From contig CAUJNA010001002.1 of the NCBI GenBank assembly GCA_963377175.1, positions 313,883 to 377,882 of the forward strand: a stretch of DNA of 64,000 nucleotides, given 5' to 3'. Origin of the DNA: Effrenium voratum. Lineage: Eukaryota; Sar; Dinophyceae; Suessiales; Symbiodiniaceae. Both the position numbers and the translations under genes were made by a program. The notes under the pieces were generated by a model that was not told the origin of the DNA, did not search any database, and saw only the letters and a program-made list of their open reading frames with translations. Shown here piece by piece: positions 11,121 through 21,788 of the stretch (the first letter of the stretch is position 1; each line of letters begins with the position of its first letter).

Positions 11121-11240
11121 CGTTTCCCTCCAATTCCGGTGCCACATATGTCTCCCGATTCGACTGGAGGAAGTCTTTCAGGCGTTTCTGGCGCCCTGTT
11201 TGGTCTCAATATTTTCCAAAAGATTCGGGGAGGCCCTTGT

Positions 11241-11364
11241 CTAGGTCTCCCAGTAATTAGTGCCCTTCTCTACCAACTTTTTTGGTTGGGAGGGTTCCCC
11301 TACTAAAATTGACTACAAAGAAAAGTTGGTACCCTTATTCTAACCTCGCTACTGGAGGACCTAG
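11241..11364. mobile_element. Family B element with 4-bp target duplication
   Basis: CTAGGTCTCCCAG ... CTGGAGGACCTAG; TTGT at 11237-11240 and 11365-11368. Confidence 0.9.
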
Positions 11365-11783
11365 TTGTGGTTTCCCTTCAACATCATTCAAAAGGTTTCC
11401 GTGAACAACGGCACACCAAAAAAAGTCTGGTGGTTGTTTGTTGGCCAATTGGAGAGGGCGGTTGGGCGGCCCAGCCAACTATGGTTCTGATTGTCTCACT
11501 CCCGGAGTTCCGTTTCGGAGTTTAATCACTTTGCGGGTTTGGACCATTCTAGTGGCAAGCACAAAGCGCCAGCCCACTCAAGCACGGGAGTCACGTGCCG
11601 ATTCTCCTCGAATTTTCATGTGGGCTGGGAAGGGGGGGGCCTTCTTAAGGCTCAAATTTTGGCTCCCTCCACCCCCCCTCCCCCCCCAGAGGCACATCAA
11701 GTTATGGGATTGAGTACCTTAATAAGCCTTGGGCTTCCCTCCCCTCCAAGCCCTTATGCAGCCCTTGACCCCCCCCAGCCTTT

Positions 11784-12150
11784 CCACGACTCACCCAGCT
11801 CCCAGCGAAACAGCGAAAACAACTTTGAGGGCTCCCTCCACCCCCTTATTAAGCCCTTGCCCGCCCCCCCCCGCCCCACGACTCACCCGGCTCCGAGCGA
11901 AAAACCACTTTTGCTTGCGGTGCCGCCCCCCCCCCCGCCCCACGACTCACCCAGCTCCTAGCGAAAAAAAAACTTTTGCTTGCGGTGCCGCCCCCCCCCG
12001 CCCACGACTCACCCAGCTCCTAGCGAAAAAAAACACTTTTGCGTGCCCCCCCCCCCCCCCCGCCCCACGACTCACCCGGCTCCTAGCGAAAAAAAATCTT
12101 TTGCTTGCGGTGCCGCCCCCCCCCCCCCCCGCCCACGACTCACCCGGCTC
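11784..12150. repeat. 63-bp minisatellite next to exon 2
   Basis: Six copies of a unit containing CACGACTCACCC(A/G)GCTCC, GCGAAAAAAA and TTTTGCTTGCGGTGCCGCCCC. Copy starts at 11784, 11877, 11941, 12003, 12066 and 12133. The last copy ends about 30 nt before the exon 2 acceptor. Confidence 0.9.
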
Positions 12151-12179
12151 CGAGCGATCAATTTTTTGATGTGTTCGAG

Positions 12180-12255
12180 GTGCTCATGTGGCTGAACGAG
12201 CAGCGGAGCGCCCGCCAGGAGTGCATCCTGCAACTGGGCAAGAACGAGGCCGGCG
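12180..12255 (+). CDS. TMEM43-like exon 2 (NE-x-R motif)
   Basis: Reads VLMWLNEQRSARQECILQLG then KNEAGG. It continues membrane segment 1, so that the distance from the Gly of exon 1 to the Asn of NE is the same as in human TMEM43 (F-T-NEGRALK). Acceptor is TTCGAG before 12180. The donor is GT at 12256 or GC at 12253; both give phase 1, which exon 3 requires. The region from here to the RLVH motif is about six residues shorter than in human, so a micro-exon could be missing. Confidence 0.78.
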
Positions 12256-12758
12256 GTGTTTCGGTACAGCCAGTTCCTTTCGGCGGGCTCGGCGGTGCTT
12301 TGATCGGATGGAGTTCCAGACACCCAGTGGGCAAGTCCTTGAAGAAGAACTGGTTTTTGGGCGGCCTCTTCTTTTTCAGCTTCATGGGTGATGAAGAAAA
12401 ACTTGGTCTTTGGGCGGGGTCTTCTTTTTCATCCTTCCAATTGGTGATTTGGGTTGGTGGTTTGGTGGTGCAAATCGAGTGGTTTCCAACATCCACCCTC
12501 TACAAAAGCGCCAGGGGCCCAACTCCAAATCCAGATCCAAACCAGCGGGGTCCAAACTTGCCAAGCTGACGGGTGACTTGACTTTTAAACCGACGGATGC
12601 CGAGGTGTTTGGCCCTTGGAAGTCCAGGGGTCGTGTGTTTTTTTTTGCTTAGCCCTGGTTGGCCCCAACCCTGGTTGGCCCCAACCCTGGTTGGTTGGTT
12701 GGTTGGTTGGTTGGTCCGAAGTCCAGTTTACGTCCTCGCTGTTGCTAGCGAACATGGA

Positions 12759-12879
12759 CTCAGTGGTTCAGTGGCCCCGAGCCTCTTTTTCCGTACGTTT
12801 CTTTTGGTGGCTGCCCCACTAAAATGGTCCAAGCCCGAAAAAAGGGTTCCCTTTTTTCCAGGGTCACTGAACAACTGAG
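12759..12879. mobile_element. Family H element
   Basis: CTCAGTGGTTCAGTGG ... CACTGAACAACTGAG, core AAAATGGTCCAAGCCCGAAAAAAGGG (split here across the arms). Confidence 0.85.
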
Positions 12880-13162
12880 TTGAGAAGTCGTGCCGTGTTG
12901 ACTTTGCTGGCAGCGCAAATACATGTATATATGAGTCAGTTTGTTTTTGAGGCTCAGTACCCTCTTTGGGGTTGCTTAGGGAAACCAAGGGAATTGTTCC
13001 GATTCCCTGCCTCCGCAGGAAAAATGCGGCAGGATTCATTTGGGATCTAGTATAGTATTTCTCAATCCTAGCATGTTGGTACCATGTGGTACCTCAATGT
13101 TGCGCGCTCACTTGTTCGGTCAACGAGGGGGGTTTACACGTGAGTGTTTGCAAGTAGGGAGC

Positions 13163-13275
13163 ATAGGTGTCCTTTTTGGTGGTTTGGTCGAAAACTCGAG
13201 GGCGATTCCTGGCTTACCTGGTGGTTTAATCATCTACCAGGGAAACCCATCTATTTGGCCTAAAAAGACACCTAT
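13163..13275. mobile_element. Family J element
   Basis: ATAGGTGTCCTTTTTGG ... AAAAAGACACCTAT, with inner CGATTCCTGGCTTACCTGG and CTACCAGGGAAACCCATC. Confidence 0.82.
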
Positions 13276-13527
13276 GGTAGGGAGCCACCCTTGTTTAAGA
13301 TGGATTCCTGGAGGTCTTCATTGAACAAGCAACAACTCCGTTCGTCGATGTTCTCATCCGAAGTGGCTTCCATTGCGAGACCGTTCCGTGGTGGTTTGCC
13401 TCGTTCAACCAATCGACGAGCATCGTTCCTGACCCTGTGGGTTCATTAGCAAACTCACATGGTACGTGAGGCTTCAGCTTTTCAGAGAAGTAAGCTTGTT
13501 TGACCAATCCACTCAGAAAGTGAGTTG

Positions 13528-13625
13528 CTAGACCCTCCATGGCCCGTAAAAAATGGTTCTTCACTACCCAAAAGAAAGATTCGGGTCATGACCAACCATT
13601 TTCAATGGGCCATGGAGGGTCTAGG
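13528..13625. mobile_element. Family A element
   Basis: CTAGACCCTCCATGGCCC ... GGGCCATGGAGGGTCTAG, compensating changes keep the two arms paired. Confidence 0.85.
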
Positions 13626-13644
13626 CACTCAGAAACTGCGACTA

Positions 13645-13750
13645 CCTAGACTCTCCGTGAGAATTGAAAAATGGGGTCATGAGTCATGACCCGAATCTTT
13701 CTTTTGGGCAATGACCCGGCCCATTTTTCAAGGGTCAGAAGGAGACTCCT
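13645..13750. mobile_element. Family A element
   Basis: CCTAGACTCTCCGTGAG ... GTCAGAAGGAGACTCCT, TA on the left. Confidence 0.8.
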
Positions 13751-13883
13751 ACAGCTTCTCTTGTTTGCGGGGGACGTGGGTCATGTTTTCTTCAGAGCTT
13801 CGGGGTTTCGAAGCCCAGCTCGGTCCGGAAGTTTTGAGTGAAACGTCTCAGGTCTCACAGGGCCGGACCGGACCGAACCTCGT

Positions 13884-13985
13884 ACCTAGATAGCCAAGTT
13901 GCGATCGCTTTTTTTCAGCCACTGTTGCGATCGGTTTTGGGGTAAAGTGGATGGAAAAAAAAGCGATCGCAACTGGCGATCCAGG
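13884..13985. mobile_element. Family L foldback element
   Basis: Nearly same sequence as 11,023-11,120 with GCGATCGC in both arms. Confidence 0.8.
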
Positions 13986-14576
13986 TAGCCTTTTTGCTGG
14001 GAAGTGAAGTTTTGTTCCCCAAAAAGGCAGAAAGTGACTCACTTGCCCAGAGCGAATCGACCTTTTGACACCTTTGGGTTTAATCCCCCCATCCCCCTGT
14101 TGTTGGTCGATTTTGGTTCCAGATCCTTTGGGGCAAGCGGGGTGAAGAAGTTGTTGGTGTGGAGCTTTGGATGTCGGGTCTCGAGTGAGCAAGACTTCCA
14201 TTCCTTCATCATTCTTGGCATTTTGTATGTGGCTTTTTGGGTTCCATGTTCATTTTAACTGGGGAACTGCAAACACCAGTTGTTTGCAAGCCCATACCAG
14301 GTTACCCTACCAGGCTTTACCAAAAGGTTAGACATAAAAGTTGTTTGCACCGGACGGAAAACGGTCGTACAGATTCCTGAATCGCCGTCCGTTGCTTCTG
14401 AGCCAAGAGCGCGGTGTAGGTGCAGACCACGAGCTCCAAGCCGCAGCCCCAGCGAGTTCTCCGCAACACTTTTCATAGGCTGACTAAGCCGTAAACCTCT
14501 TGGATGGCCATTTGTTTGGGGTGGTCCCCAAAAAACGAGATGAACACTTACCCAGTGCTGAAAACAGGCGTTTCGC

Positions 14577-14642
14577 TCTATAGTAGGTAGCCGGGATGAT
14601 TCAAAACTTAGAGGTAAAAGTGCCTGGTTACCTACTATAGTG
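14577..14642. repeat. Short palindrome
   Basis: CTATAGTAGGTA(G)CC ... GGTTACCTACTATAG; could be the ends of a further foldback family. Confidence 0.6.
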
Positions 14643-14840
14643 GCAACTGGAAGCACTGGGCTTTGTTGATCAATACCATCTTGTGAAACTTCACTGTTCT
14701 TGTTTGGTTCGGCCTGCAAAAAGCAAAGTTCTTTGCTACCATACCAAGGGTTGTGCAGAAAACCCAGAGGTAACAGCGCCACTTTTGCCTAGCGGCTTGC
14801 CTGAAAGCACTGGGCTTTTTCTCCACAAAATCAATAGCTA

Positions 14841-14940
14841 CCTAGACTCTCCTTCTGACCCTTAAAAAAGGGTTGGTCATTGCCCAAAAGAAAGATTCGG
14901 GTCAAATGACCCCCTTTTTTCTAGGGGTCAGAAGGAGCTA
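14841..14940. mobile_element. Family A element
   Basis: CCTAGACTCTCCTTCTGACCC ... GGGTCAGAAGGAGCTAG. Confidence 0.82.
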
Positions 14941-15046
14941 GCTAGTGGGTCCCAAAAGTAGCGTCTGAGACCGGCAACGCCAAAAATCTTGGCTCCCTGC
15001 GATCCGGTTCTTTGAGCTCTGATCACTTTTAGTGTTGAACGTGGTA

Positions 15047-15163
15047 CCTAGAGTCTCCGTGACCCGACCCCTAGAAAAAGAAAAAGGGCCCATTTTGACC
15101 CAAATCTTTCTTTTGGGCAGTCTGACCCGGCCCATTCTTTTAGGGTCAGAAGGAGAGTCTAGG
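15047..15163. mobile_element. Family A element
   Basis: CCTAGAGTCTCCGTGACC ... GTCAGAAGGAGAGTCTAGG, TA on both sides. Confidence 0.87.
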
Positions 15164-15358
15164 TAGTTTCCGAATTGAACCCACGAAAAGTGATTTTCAC
15201 TTTTCGCCGGATCAGAAAACGTTTCGGCAGCCCAGTTCTGAATCTGCCATTCGGGTCATCTGAATGGGGCAGGTCCTTTCCCTCGAAAATCCGATTCTTT
15301 CAGGATGCGGACTGGAGAGCTGGGCCGACGCCCTTTCAAGTATTGGGTGCGTAGTGAA

Positions 15359-15470
15359 GCTTCCATTTGCTTTTCGGAATATAATACGTTTTCCCCTGTT
15401 GATTCTGAAGGGAATCCATCACTACTGGATTATCGATTTTTGTTTGTTTGTTCTAGGCGGCTTGAACCCC
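15359..15470. mobile_element. Family F element, diverged right end
   Basis: CTTCCATTTGCTTTTCGGAAT left end and core CATCACTACTGGA; the right end is not recognisable. Confidence 0.6.
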
Positions 15471-15978
15471 CCCCCCCCCCGAAAGGGTGGTTTACCTTTT
15501 GGTTGTCCTTGACAACCACAAGAAGGGGTACCCTCAAGAACGACGCGCGCTCGTGGTTCCCTTTTAGCCAAGCCCAAGGGGTACCGATCCTCAAAAAGCT
15601 TTAGGGAACGCACTTCGGGCAACGCCCTGGAAATGGGGTTGGTCCAACATCAATGTCCGACTTTCTCTTTTCTTTATCGTGCCATGGTCAAAAAAAAGCA
15701 TCTTTACTTTGGGGGTATCAGGAATTGTCATCCACCTAGTAAGGACCCTTAATAACATGCAAATTATTCCTATTAGGGGAACCATGCGCATATGCCATTT
15801 GCAATGACATTCGATGCTTTCTTAGTATAAGCCGTTCGAATCCATCCCTTTTGAGATTTGGACCGCTCTGAATGGTGTCGGTATCAGAGACGCCCACTGC
15901 GTTGAGGGGTGATCACACGCTGGACCTTTATCTGCAAGTCGTGGTCTTCCAGACTTTCTCTGGATACATGCTCTGCCC

Positions 15979-16182
15979 ATGCATGGACCCCCAAGTCGCA
16001 TCTCAATGTCCCGGTATGCGAATTACGCGGATCTAGCTGCGGACGGCGTCAGCGCCTCATGCTATCGCTACAACACGCGAAAATGTACCTCTGTCGTAGA
16101 TCTCGATCAGGCCAATCATATGAAGGTTTCCTTCGCAATGTCTATTGGCGTGTTTTCGAGGGATCCTTTTGGGAGAAAATAG
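15979..16182 (+). other. Exon-like open patch, unassigned
   Basis: Balanced, protein-like open segment reading MSRYANYADLAADGVSASCY and on through VVDLDQANHMKVSFAM. Lies in intron 2 of the proposed gene. I recognise no family. Could be an exon of a nested gene, an alternative exon or chance. Confidence 0.3.
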
Positions 16183-16559
16183 TTTCTGTTTTTTTTTGTG
16201 GGGACCCGGCAGGAACTGAGGGTTTCTTCCATGAGACCAACCCAATGTTTCCAATCCACCCGAAGTCTCGGGGGATTGTCCCGCCCATCGCCCTCCTTCT
16301 CAGCCGAGTTTGAGCGCCCAAAGCCTTGACCATCTCAGGTGCTTCAAAACCTACAGAGATGCACCGGTTGGTTTATCCCATTGCAGGGTTTCATCCATCC
16401 CAACGTCAGGATTTTGTCCACGGGTGTGAGGCCGAGGTCATCCTTCCCTTATGTTAGAACCAAACATTTGGGGTGGAAACGGCATGGGGGATGTTTGGGT
16501 TGGCCGAGCCTCTCGCTCGAGGTCCGTTTCGGGACTTGGTCGCTTGGGTTTGGATCATG

Positions 16560-16657
16560 TTAGACTCTGCTGAACCTTTGAAAATGGTTGGTCATGACCC
16601 GAATCTTTCTTTTGGGTAATGACCATCCCATTTTCAAAGGGTCATGGAGAGTCTAGG
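16560..16657. mobile_element. Family A element
   Basis: TTAGACTCTGCTGAACC ... GGGTCATGGAGAGTCTAGG. Confidence 0.82.
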
Positions 16658-17217
16658 ATGATAGGAAATGCATAAGGCTCCGACTTTTCTGGGGCCGATC
16701 CACCCGGAGAGGGCAAGATGGTAAGGACGGGGAAGGCTTATCAAATCCCAGGGACTCACGACTTGGCCCCCAGAGAACAGCAGATGGGTATGTGTCAAAA
16801 TAGGGGTGCCGAAAAAACAACAGCTGATTTGCCTTTTGGTTCCCCTCAAACCAAACCCAAAAAGGATATCCGGAAAGACACAAATGTTGAGTCTGCCCTC
16901 TCAATTCTACACCATATCGCCAGATGGCGGTGTCTCAAATAGGGACCCCTTTTTCGCTGAAATCTGGAAGTGAACCAAAAGGAAACCGCCTACCTGAAAA
17001 GATCCCCTATTTCATGACATACTCATTTTGCTTAACCAGGCTGTAACTCTCTGAGTGTGACCGTGACCCACACTCATATCCTGGCATACCCCCAAAGACC
17101 TGACAAAATCGAACATGGCAAGCTAGAGCGACCTTCCAACAGGATTCCTGGGATACATCAAGGACTGCCGCAACCATTTGCCTTGGGGCTAATGTTGATC
17201 AACCCTAGTTTGTTTAA

Positions 17218-17398
17218 CAGGGCTCCTTAAAAGATCTCCATTTTGCAACCCTTTGAAACATGTTGCTTTTCCAACACCAAGATACATTTTGCCACCATTT
17301 GAAACATGTGGTTTTTTCAACCCCAAACTAAAGTTGGACCCCACCATATACAAGTTGCCATGTTCGATCGGTGTTTTTTTCACGCATTCGGATCCCTG
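17218..17398. mobile_element. Family I element with internal duplication
   Basis: CAGGGCTCCTTAAAAGA to CGGATCCCTG. The TTTGAAACATGTTGC region occurs twice in tandem, making this copy about 50 bp longer. Confidence 0.8.
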
Positions 17399-18112
17399 TT
17401 TTTCATCGGGCGGTGTCCCCGGGTCTCGTGGGGTCATCGCTTTCGGAGGGGCCACCCCTCTAGGAATACACTGGGGTTGAGAAAAAATATGAGGTCAACC
17501 TTCGCCAAGCTTCATCCAAAGAGCTTTTGTTTGTGGCTCAGATGAGAAAACACCAGGTGAGAGGTGTGACAAGGTGAGAGGTGTGAGCATTTGGATAGTC
17601 GTCGCCAAGTATGAAATATGGGCCTAAGGGATTTATTATTTTGGTTGAAAGCGAAATTTAAAAGCAGATTTACGTAGAGTTTGCACATATCCTATGGTTG
17701 TCACGGCCCCCCCAATCGGGGCTCCCCAATCCCAATAGGGGCTGAACAAAAAAAATAAGGCCTGGGGGTCCCCTTTGGGGGGCCCCCTGAAAACCATGGG
17801 AACAGTTCTGGGGGTGCCTCCCCCATTCTGAACCCGATCCGAATTTCTTTCTAGAACACCTCCAGAAACCCAAGAGGACGGCGATGGGTTTTCAAAAAGA
17901 AGGATGGTTGAAAAGAATGGACAAGGAATCCACCCCTAGAAACATACCCAAACAAACAAATCCCAGACATGTCTCCACTGCTCTCCGCTGAAACCAGCCG
18001 TTTTTGCCTCGGACTCCTCGCACTGCTCTGATTTTTCCGAGGTCGGTGGATTTCGACAAGCACGGCTCGCACGGATGCCAAAGCTCGATATGCGCAGAGT
18101 TGCCAACCAAGG

Positions 18113-18235
18113 CTAGGCCCCCCAGCTAGGTGCCCTTTTACCAGCTTGTTTGGGGGGAGGGTTCCCCTACTAAAATAGACTACCGGGGAAAAAAAAAGAA
18201 AAACAAAAAACGGGTGACCTTTTTTTTGGTTCGAC
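18113..18235. mobile_element. Family B element, right end lost
   Basis: CTAGGCCCCCCAGCTAGGTGCCC and GAGGGTTCCCCTACTAAAATAGAC words present. Confidence 0.7.
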
Positions 18236-18906
18236 CGTTGTTGCGCATTTTGTGTATCGCCGGGGTAGGGGCTCAAAGAGAAACCAAAAACAGCACACCC
18301 ATTTGTGTGTGTCCATTTTGAGACAGACCCACACCTGTCATTGGAGTTGCTTCCGCGTGTGTGTTCTCATTTTTAGAGGCACGAGAGGAGACAGTTTCGG
18401 CCATGAGCTGATTTGCAAGATGCCCTTGTGAAGGTTGTTGGATGTGTCTTTGACGGAACCCTGTTTGGCCAGATGGGTAACTGTCTTCGGGCTCCGACTT
18501 TCGGTTGGTTGACAGGGTGTCTGGTTTTGGAAGTTGAGAAGTTCTGCGGAAATCAACCGAGGTTACTCACCTGCAGATTGACATGGCATCCGGATAAGTG
18601 CTCCGTTGGGCTGTTTCACTGCAAATTCACGTGGAACTTCAAGAGGGGTTCCCCCAAAAACGGAGATTCGTCTGATTCTCGCAACTGGGGTGCGTTGCAA
18701 ATCTTCATGTTCCATTCCAGCAAACCTGACCAGTTTCCAGCCAGAGGTTCAGATTTTCTGGGCTTTGTGACACATCCCACTTTAAGCTTACCGAGCACTT
18801 CCCGGCAAGCTAGCAACCAGGGCTTCTTACCTCTAGGTTTTGCATCATGGTGTCCCTTGATTGCCTACTATGCTGGAAACTGGAAGCACTGGGATGTGTT
18901 TTAATA

Positions 18907-19032
18907 CTGGCCCCGGATGAACAAACCCCAGTTCATTAATAGGGGGGGCCCTGGGTTTAGTGGAGAATCATCACGTGTGGAGGGGAACACCCACCATATT
19001 AACAAACTGGGGTTGATTCATTTGGGGTCAAC
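18907..19032. mobile_element. Family E element
   Basis: CTGGCCCCGGATGAAC ... GGGGTCAACATTA; inner GGGTTTAGTGGAGAATCATCAC. Confidence 0.75.
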
Positions 19033-19171
19033 ATTAACCCTGTTCTTGACCTAAAGGCAGTGGGTATTATTGGGAAATCCCCAAAGCTTGTGTTTTACCA
19101 AGCGATCACAGTTCCCGTTTTGCCGGGGGCTGGGGGGGGGGAGAGTCCGTGGGATCCGTGCTCGCACAAAG

Positions 19172-19218
19172 GTGGTCGCTCGGTTGAGCCAGAGCCGAGG
19201 TTGGTGCACCTCAATGAT
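19172..19218 (+). CDS. TMEM43-like exon 3 (RLVH motif)
   Basis: Reads GRSVEPEPRLVHLND, matching human HSVAPENEGRLVHIIG. Acceptor ACAAAG; donor GC at 19219 (GAT|GCGGCG). It starts with two bases that complete a Gly codon from exon 2 and ends in phase 0. The open frame continues past the donor, but ending here makes the distance from RLVH to the VEVYQW of exon 5 exactly 37 residues, as in human TMEM43. Confidence 0.75.
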
Positions 19219-19495
19219 GCGGCGGCGGAGGGGAAAGAGCGCTCCTCGTCCGCCGAGTTTCAGCCAGCTACAGGCGTCCTTGCTTGGTGGCTCCCAGCGA
19301 ACCATCCGGTTCAACTTGGCGTTTTAGTTGTTTTTGGTTGGTTTAGTGGTTGGGTGTCCGAATTTAACCTACGAAAAGTTACACTCTCAGCAGGGGATCT
19401 GAAAACGGAAGCCCAGATTATGTTGACAGTTTCTGAGAAACTGAAATTGATTTCCCTTTAACCTGCCTTTTAGGGGGGGTGACTTTGACAATCAT

Positions 19496-19622
19496 GTTGA
19501 CCCCGGATTAGTAGACCAACCAGTTTATTAGTTCGGGTCAGTAATTCGGGGGGGGGGTTAGTGGGGATTGGAGGGGAGCACCCCCATATTCATAAAAAGG
19601 GTTTGTCAATCCGGGGTCAACA
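19496..19622. mobile_element. Family E element
   Basis: GTTGACCCCGGATTAG ... CAATCCGGGGTCAAC. Confidence 0.82.
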
Positions 19623-20118
19623 CTAGTGAAGCTTCATGACGCCAGCGTCGTCTTGCGGGTTTCCCCATTTTGATTCCGGTTGACCGGTTGACCTGATTCA
19701 TAGCCATCCCAGTTCGCTATTTTTTTTGGGGGGGAAAAGGGTGTCCTTTCAGTGGGAGGATTCCTTTGGTTTCATTCCTATGTTGGTTGCTGGGTTTTAG
19801 CCAATGGTGTTTGTCTACGGTAAAAGAGTGGTTTTGGTTTTGGCTTTCCTTTCAACCACCACCCAAACAGGGCGAAAAGGGTAATGACCCCCAAGAAGCC
19901 CAGGTATCCCCAGCCGGGACCTTCCGAACTCTCCCTGACAGCTTGTTCCGAGTTGGACTTCAGTCCCACGGAAGACCGTTTTGGATCGTTTTGGCTCACA
20001 AGTCGTTGGTGACTTTTGGCAGCGAACTTAGAGAATCTTTCGGAGGGCTCGCCCAGCGAATCACTTCCTCCCTTTTATCCTTGGGGTCCCCTCCCATATT
20101 TTATATAGGGAACCACCT

Positions 20119-20120
20119 AT

Positions 20121-20159
<39 letters not shown>
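20119..20159. repeat. TA microsatellite
   Basis: Two TA runs separated by TACA. Confidence 0.9.
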
Positions 20160-20337
20160 GAAACCAACCCAGAACTATCAAACCAACTTTTTGTGTCATG
20201 TCTTTTTCTTTGCACACCCGCACACCGTTTTTTTTGTTGTTGTGTGTTTCCGTTGTCTTGGGAAAATATTTCGATAAAAAAAGCCGTCTCAGCCCGGGCT
20301 CCTTTTCAGCGGAAAGGATCCCATGGACGGATCGGAG

Positions 20338-20399
20338 TCGATCGGAGTCCGAGGCTTGGAGGACCGGCGCTTCGCCTTGAGCCTCTCCAGCGCCTTAAG
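20338..20399 (+). CDS. TMEM43-like exon 4
   Basis: Reads SIGVRGLEDRRFALSLSSAL plus two bases of an Arg codon. Corresponds to human LLSDPNYGVHLPAVK (D followed by an aromatic and hydrophobic alternation). Acceptor ATCGGAG; donor GC at 20400 (AAG|GCGGGT). With exon 5 it forms ALRLRSTVEVYQW, gapless against human AVKLRRHVEMYQW. The acceptor is a non-ideal AG|T, so the left edge is less certain. Confidence 0.74.
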
Positions 20400-20886
20400 G
20401 CGGGTGCAGATTGATGGGCGGCGGTGGGTTCCGGAAAGAGGTTCCCAGGAGCGTTTTTGGTTGGTTCGAAGGTTCCTTGGTTGCTGAAGGTTTCTTGTTC
20501 TTTTTAGGTTGCTCCGTTGGGTTATAAGGTTGCTACCTTCACTCTAGGAAACTATGGCCAACCCACACCATTTCTGCGCAGCCCAGGTTTAGTTGATATT
20601 AGCGGAACCAACAGGTTGTAGAGGTTCCTTGATTTTAGAGGATTTGGGGGATTGGCCAAGCCAAAGCATTTTTGGCCAACCTAGGATACATTAGAGGTGT
20701 TTAGAGGATCCTTGATTCTTCTTGGAGGTTCCTTGGCTCCTTAGAGCTCCGTTGGGTCATATGGTTGCCACCTTCACGCTAGGAAGCGGTTTGGATGTGG
20801 ATCTTTTCTGGATCCAATTTTGTAGAATATTAACAGAGTACAACAAGATTACTAAAAAAGGGCTAGCAGGGGGCAGGATACATGTT

Positions 20887-20981
20887 GGTGGGTGGGTGGG
20901 TGGGTGGGTGGGTGGGTGGGTGGGTGGGTGGGTGGGTGGGTGGGTGGGTGGGTGGGTGGGTGGGTGGGTGGGTGGGTGGGC
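20887..20981. repeat. GGGT tetranucleotide array
   Basis: About 23 uninterrupted copies; strong G-quadruplex potential on the coding strand of the host intron. Confidence 0.97.
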
Positions 20982-21228
20982 GAATTTTCTATGGACATTA
21001 TAACTAATGTAAAAGGACACATGGAAACGTTCTCACTCTCCTGATTGTTTTGAGGAAAGAAATGGATGGGTAACCCACTGATTTAGATTGGTTTTGTGTA
21101 TCATGTCCTAGGAAAGCCGCATCTATGTGTCCAAAAGGTTTCAGAGTTGGTAATATGTGGGTGTCTCTTCTTTGCAGGGGCCCCTAAACAAGTGGTTTCC
21201 CCTTTGGGCTTCCCTTGTTACCCTTACT

Positions 21229-21340
21229 CTCAGTTGTTCAAAGCCGACCTTTTGTCCTTTTGGTTTTCCCATGTTGGTCCATATTTAGTCACGGCCACAA
21301 AAGGTTAACCTTTTAGTTCCAGGTGCTCTGGGCAGCTGAG
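21229..21340. mobile_element. Family G element
   Basis: CTCAGTTGTTCAAAGCCG ... CTCTGGGCAGCTGAG, inner TCCATATTTAGTCACGGCCAC. Confidence 0.82.
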
Positions 21341-21663
21341 CAATTGGTGCTTTGGACAGTTGGTTGGGATTTGGATTTGAAGCAACCAACTCTCCAAATC
21401 CCAACCAACCAATTGCTCAAACCAACTCGTTTGGTTGGGAGAGTTGGTTGCTTTGAGCAATTGGCTGGGATTTGGAGTTGGAGTTGAAGCCCTGGTCCTT
21501 GTAGAAGGTAAACCTGGTTTTCACCCCTGAAAAGTTGGGATTTGGAGAGTTGGTTGGTTCTTGTAGAGGGTAAATGGGGGGGGGAAATCACCCCGGAAGA
21601 CCACCAAACGATTGGGCTTTAAACCGCCAGTTGGAGGGAAGCCGTAAAATCGGGGTGGGTGTC

Positions 21664-21788
21664 TTGTGGATGGAGGAAATCCTTCACCTGAGAAACGCGG
21701 GAATGATTTGATTCCCTTGCAAATGCCAAACAAACAATGGTTTCAACCATGGTTTCAGAGTGGTGCGAAGTGGATTTCGTCCATCCAG
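21664..21788. mobile_element. Family C foldback element
   Basis: TTGTGGATGGAGGAAATCC ... GTGGTGCGAAGTGGATTTCGT. Confidence 0.78.

Larger units (their letters stand above)
9750..12179 (+). other. Intron 1 content
   Basis: About 2.4 kb. It holds a family D element (9806-9937), a fragment of family F (10066-10103) and a full F element (10652-10764), a family L foldback (11023-11120), a family B element with TTGT duplication (11241-11364) and the 63-bp minisatellite that runs almost to exon 2. A reverse-strand open frame across 10,092-10,907 spans these repeats and is not a gene. Confidence 0.6.
12256..19171 (+). other. Intron 2 content
   Basis: About 6.9 kb. Contains a 16-bp CCAACCCTGGTTGGCC-type repeat and a GGTT run (12661-12716), elements of families H (12759-12879), J (13163-13275), A (13528-13625, 13645-13750, 14841-14940, 15047-15163, 16560-16657), L (13884-13985), K-like (14205-14310, 14690-14770), F (15359-15470), I (17218-17398), B (18113-18235) and E (18907-19032). 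An unassigned exon-like island lies at 15,979-16,182. The rest shows no signal I can name. Confidence 0.55.
19219..20337 (+). other. Intron 3 content
   Basis: About 1.1 kb. Contains a family E element (19496-19622), a fragment of the AAGTTA/TTAGCAGGGG repeat (about 19370-19400) and a TA microsatellite (20119-20159). A plus-strand open frame at 19,766-20,161 ends in the microsatellite and has no coding features. Confidence 0.5.

Noticed and set aside
18300..18900. 163-codon plus-strand open frame
   Set aside because: No motif, AT/GC composition like intron sequence, and overlaps repeat words shared with 14,640.
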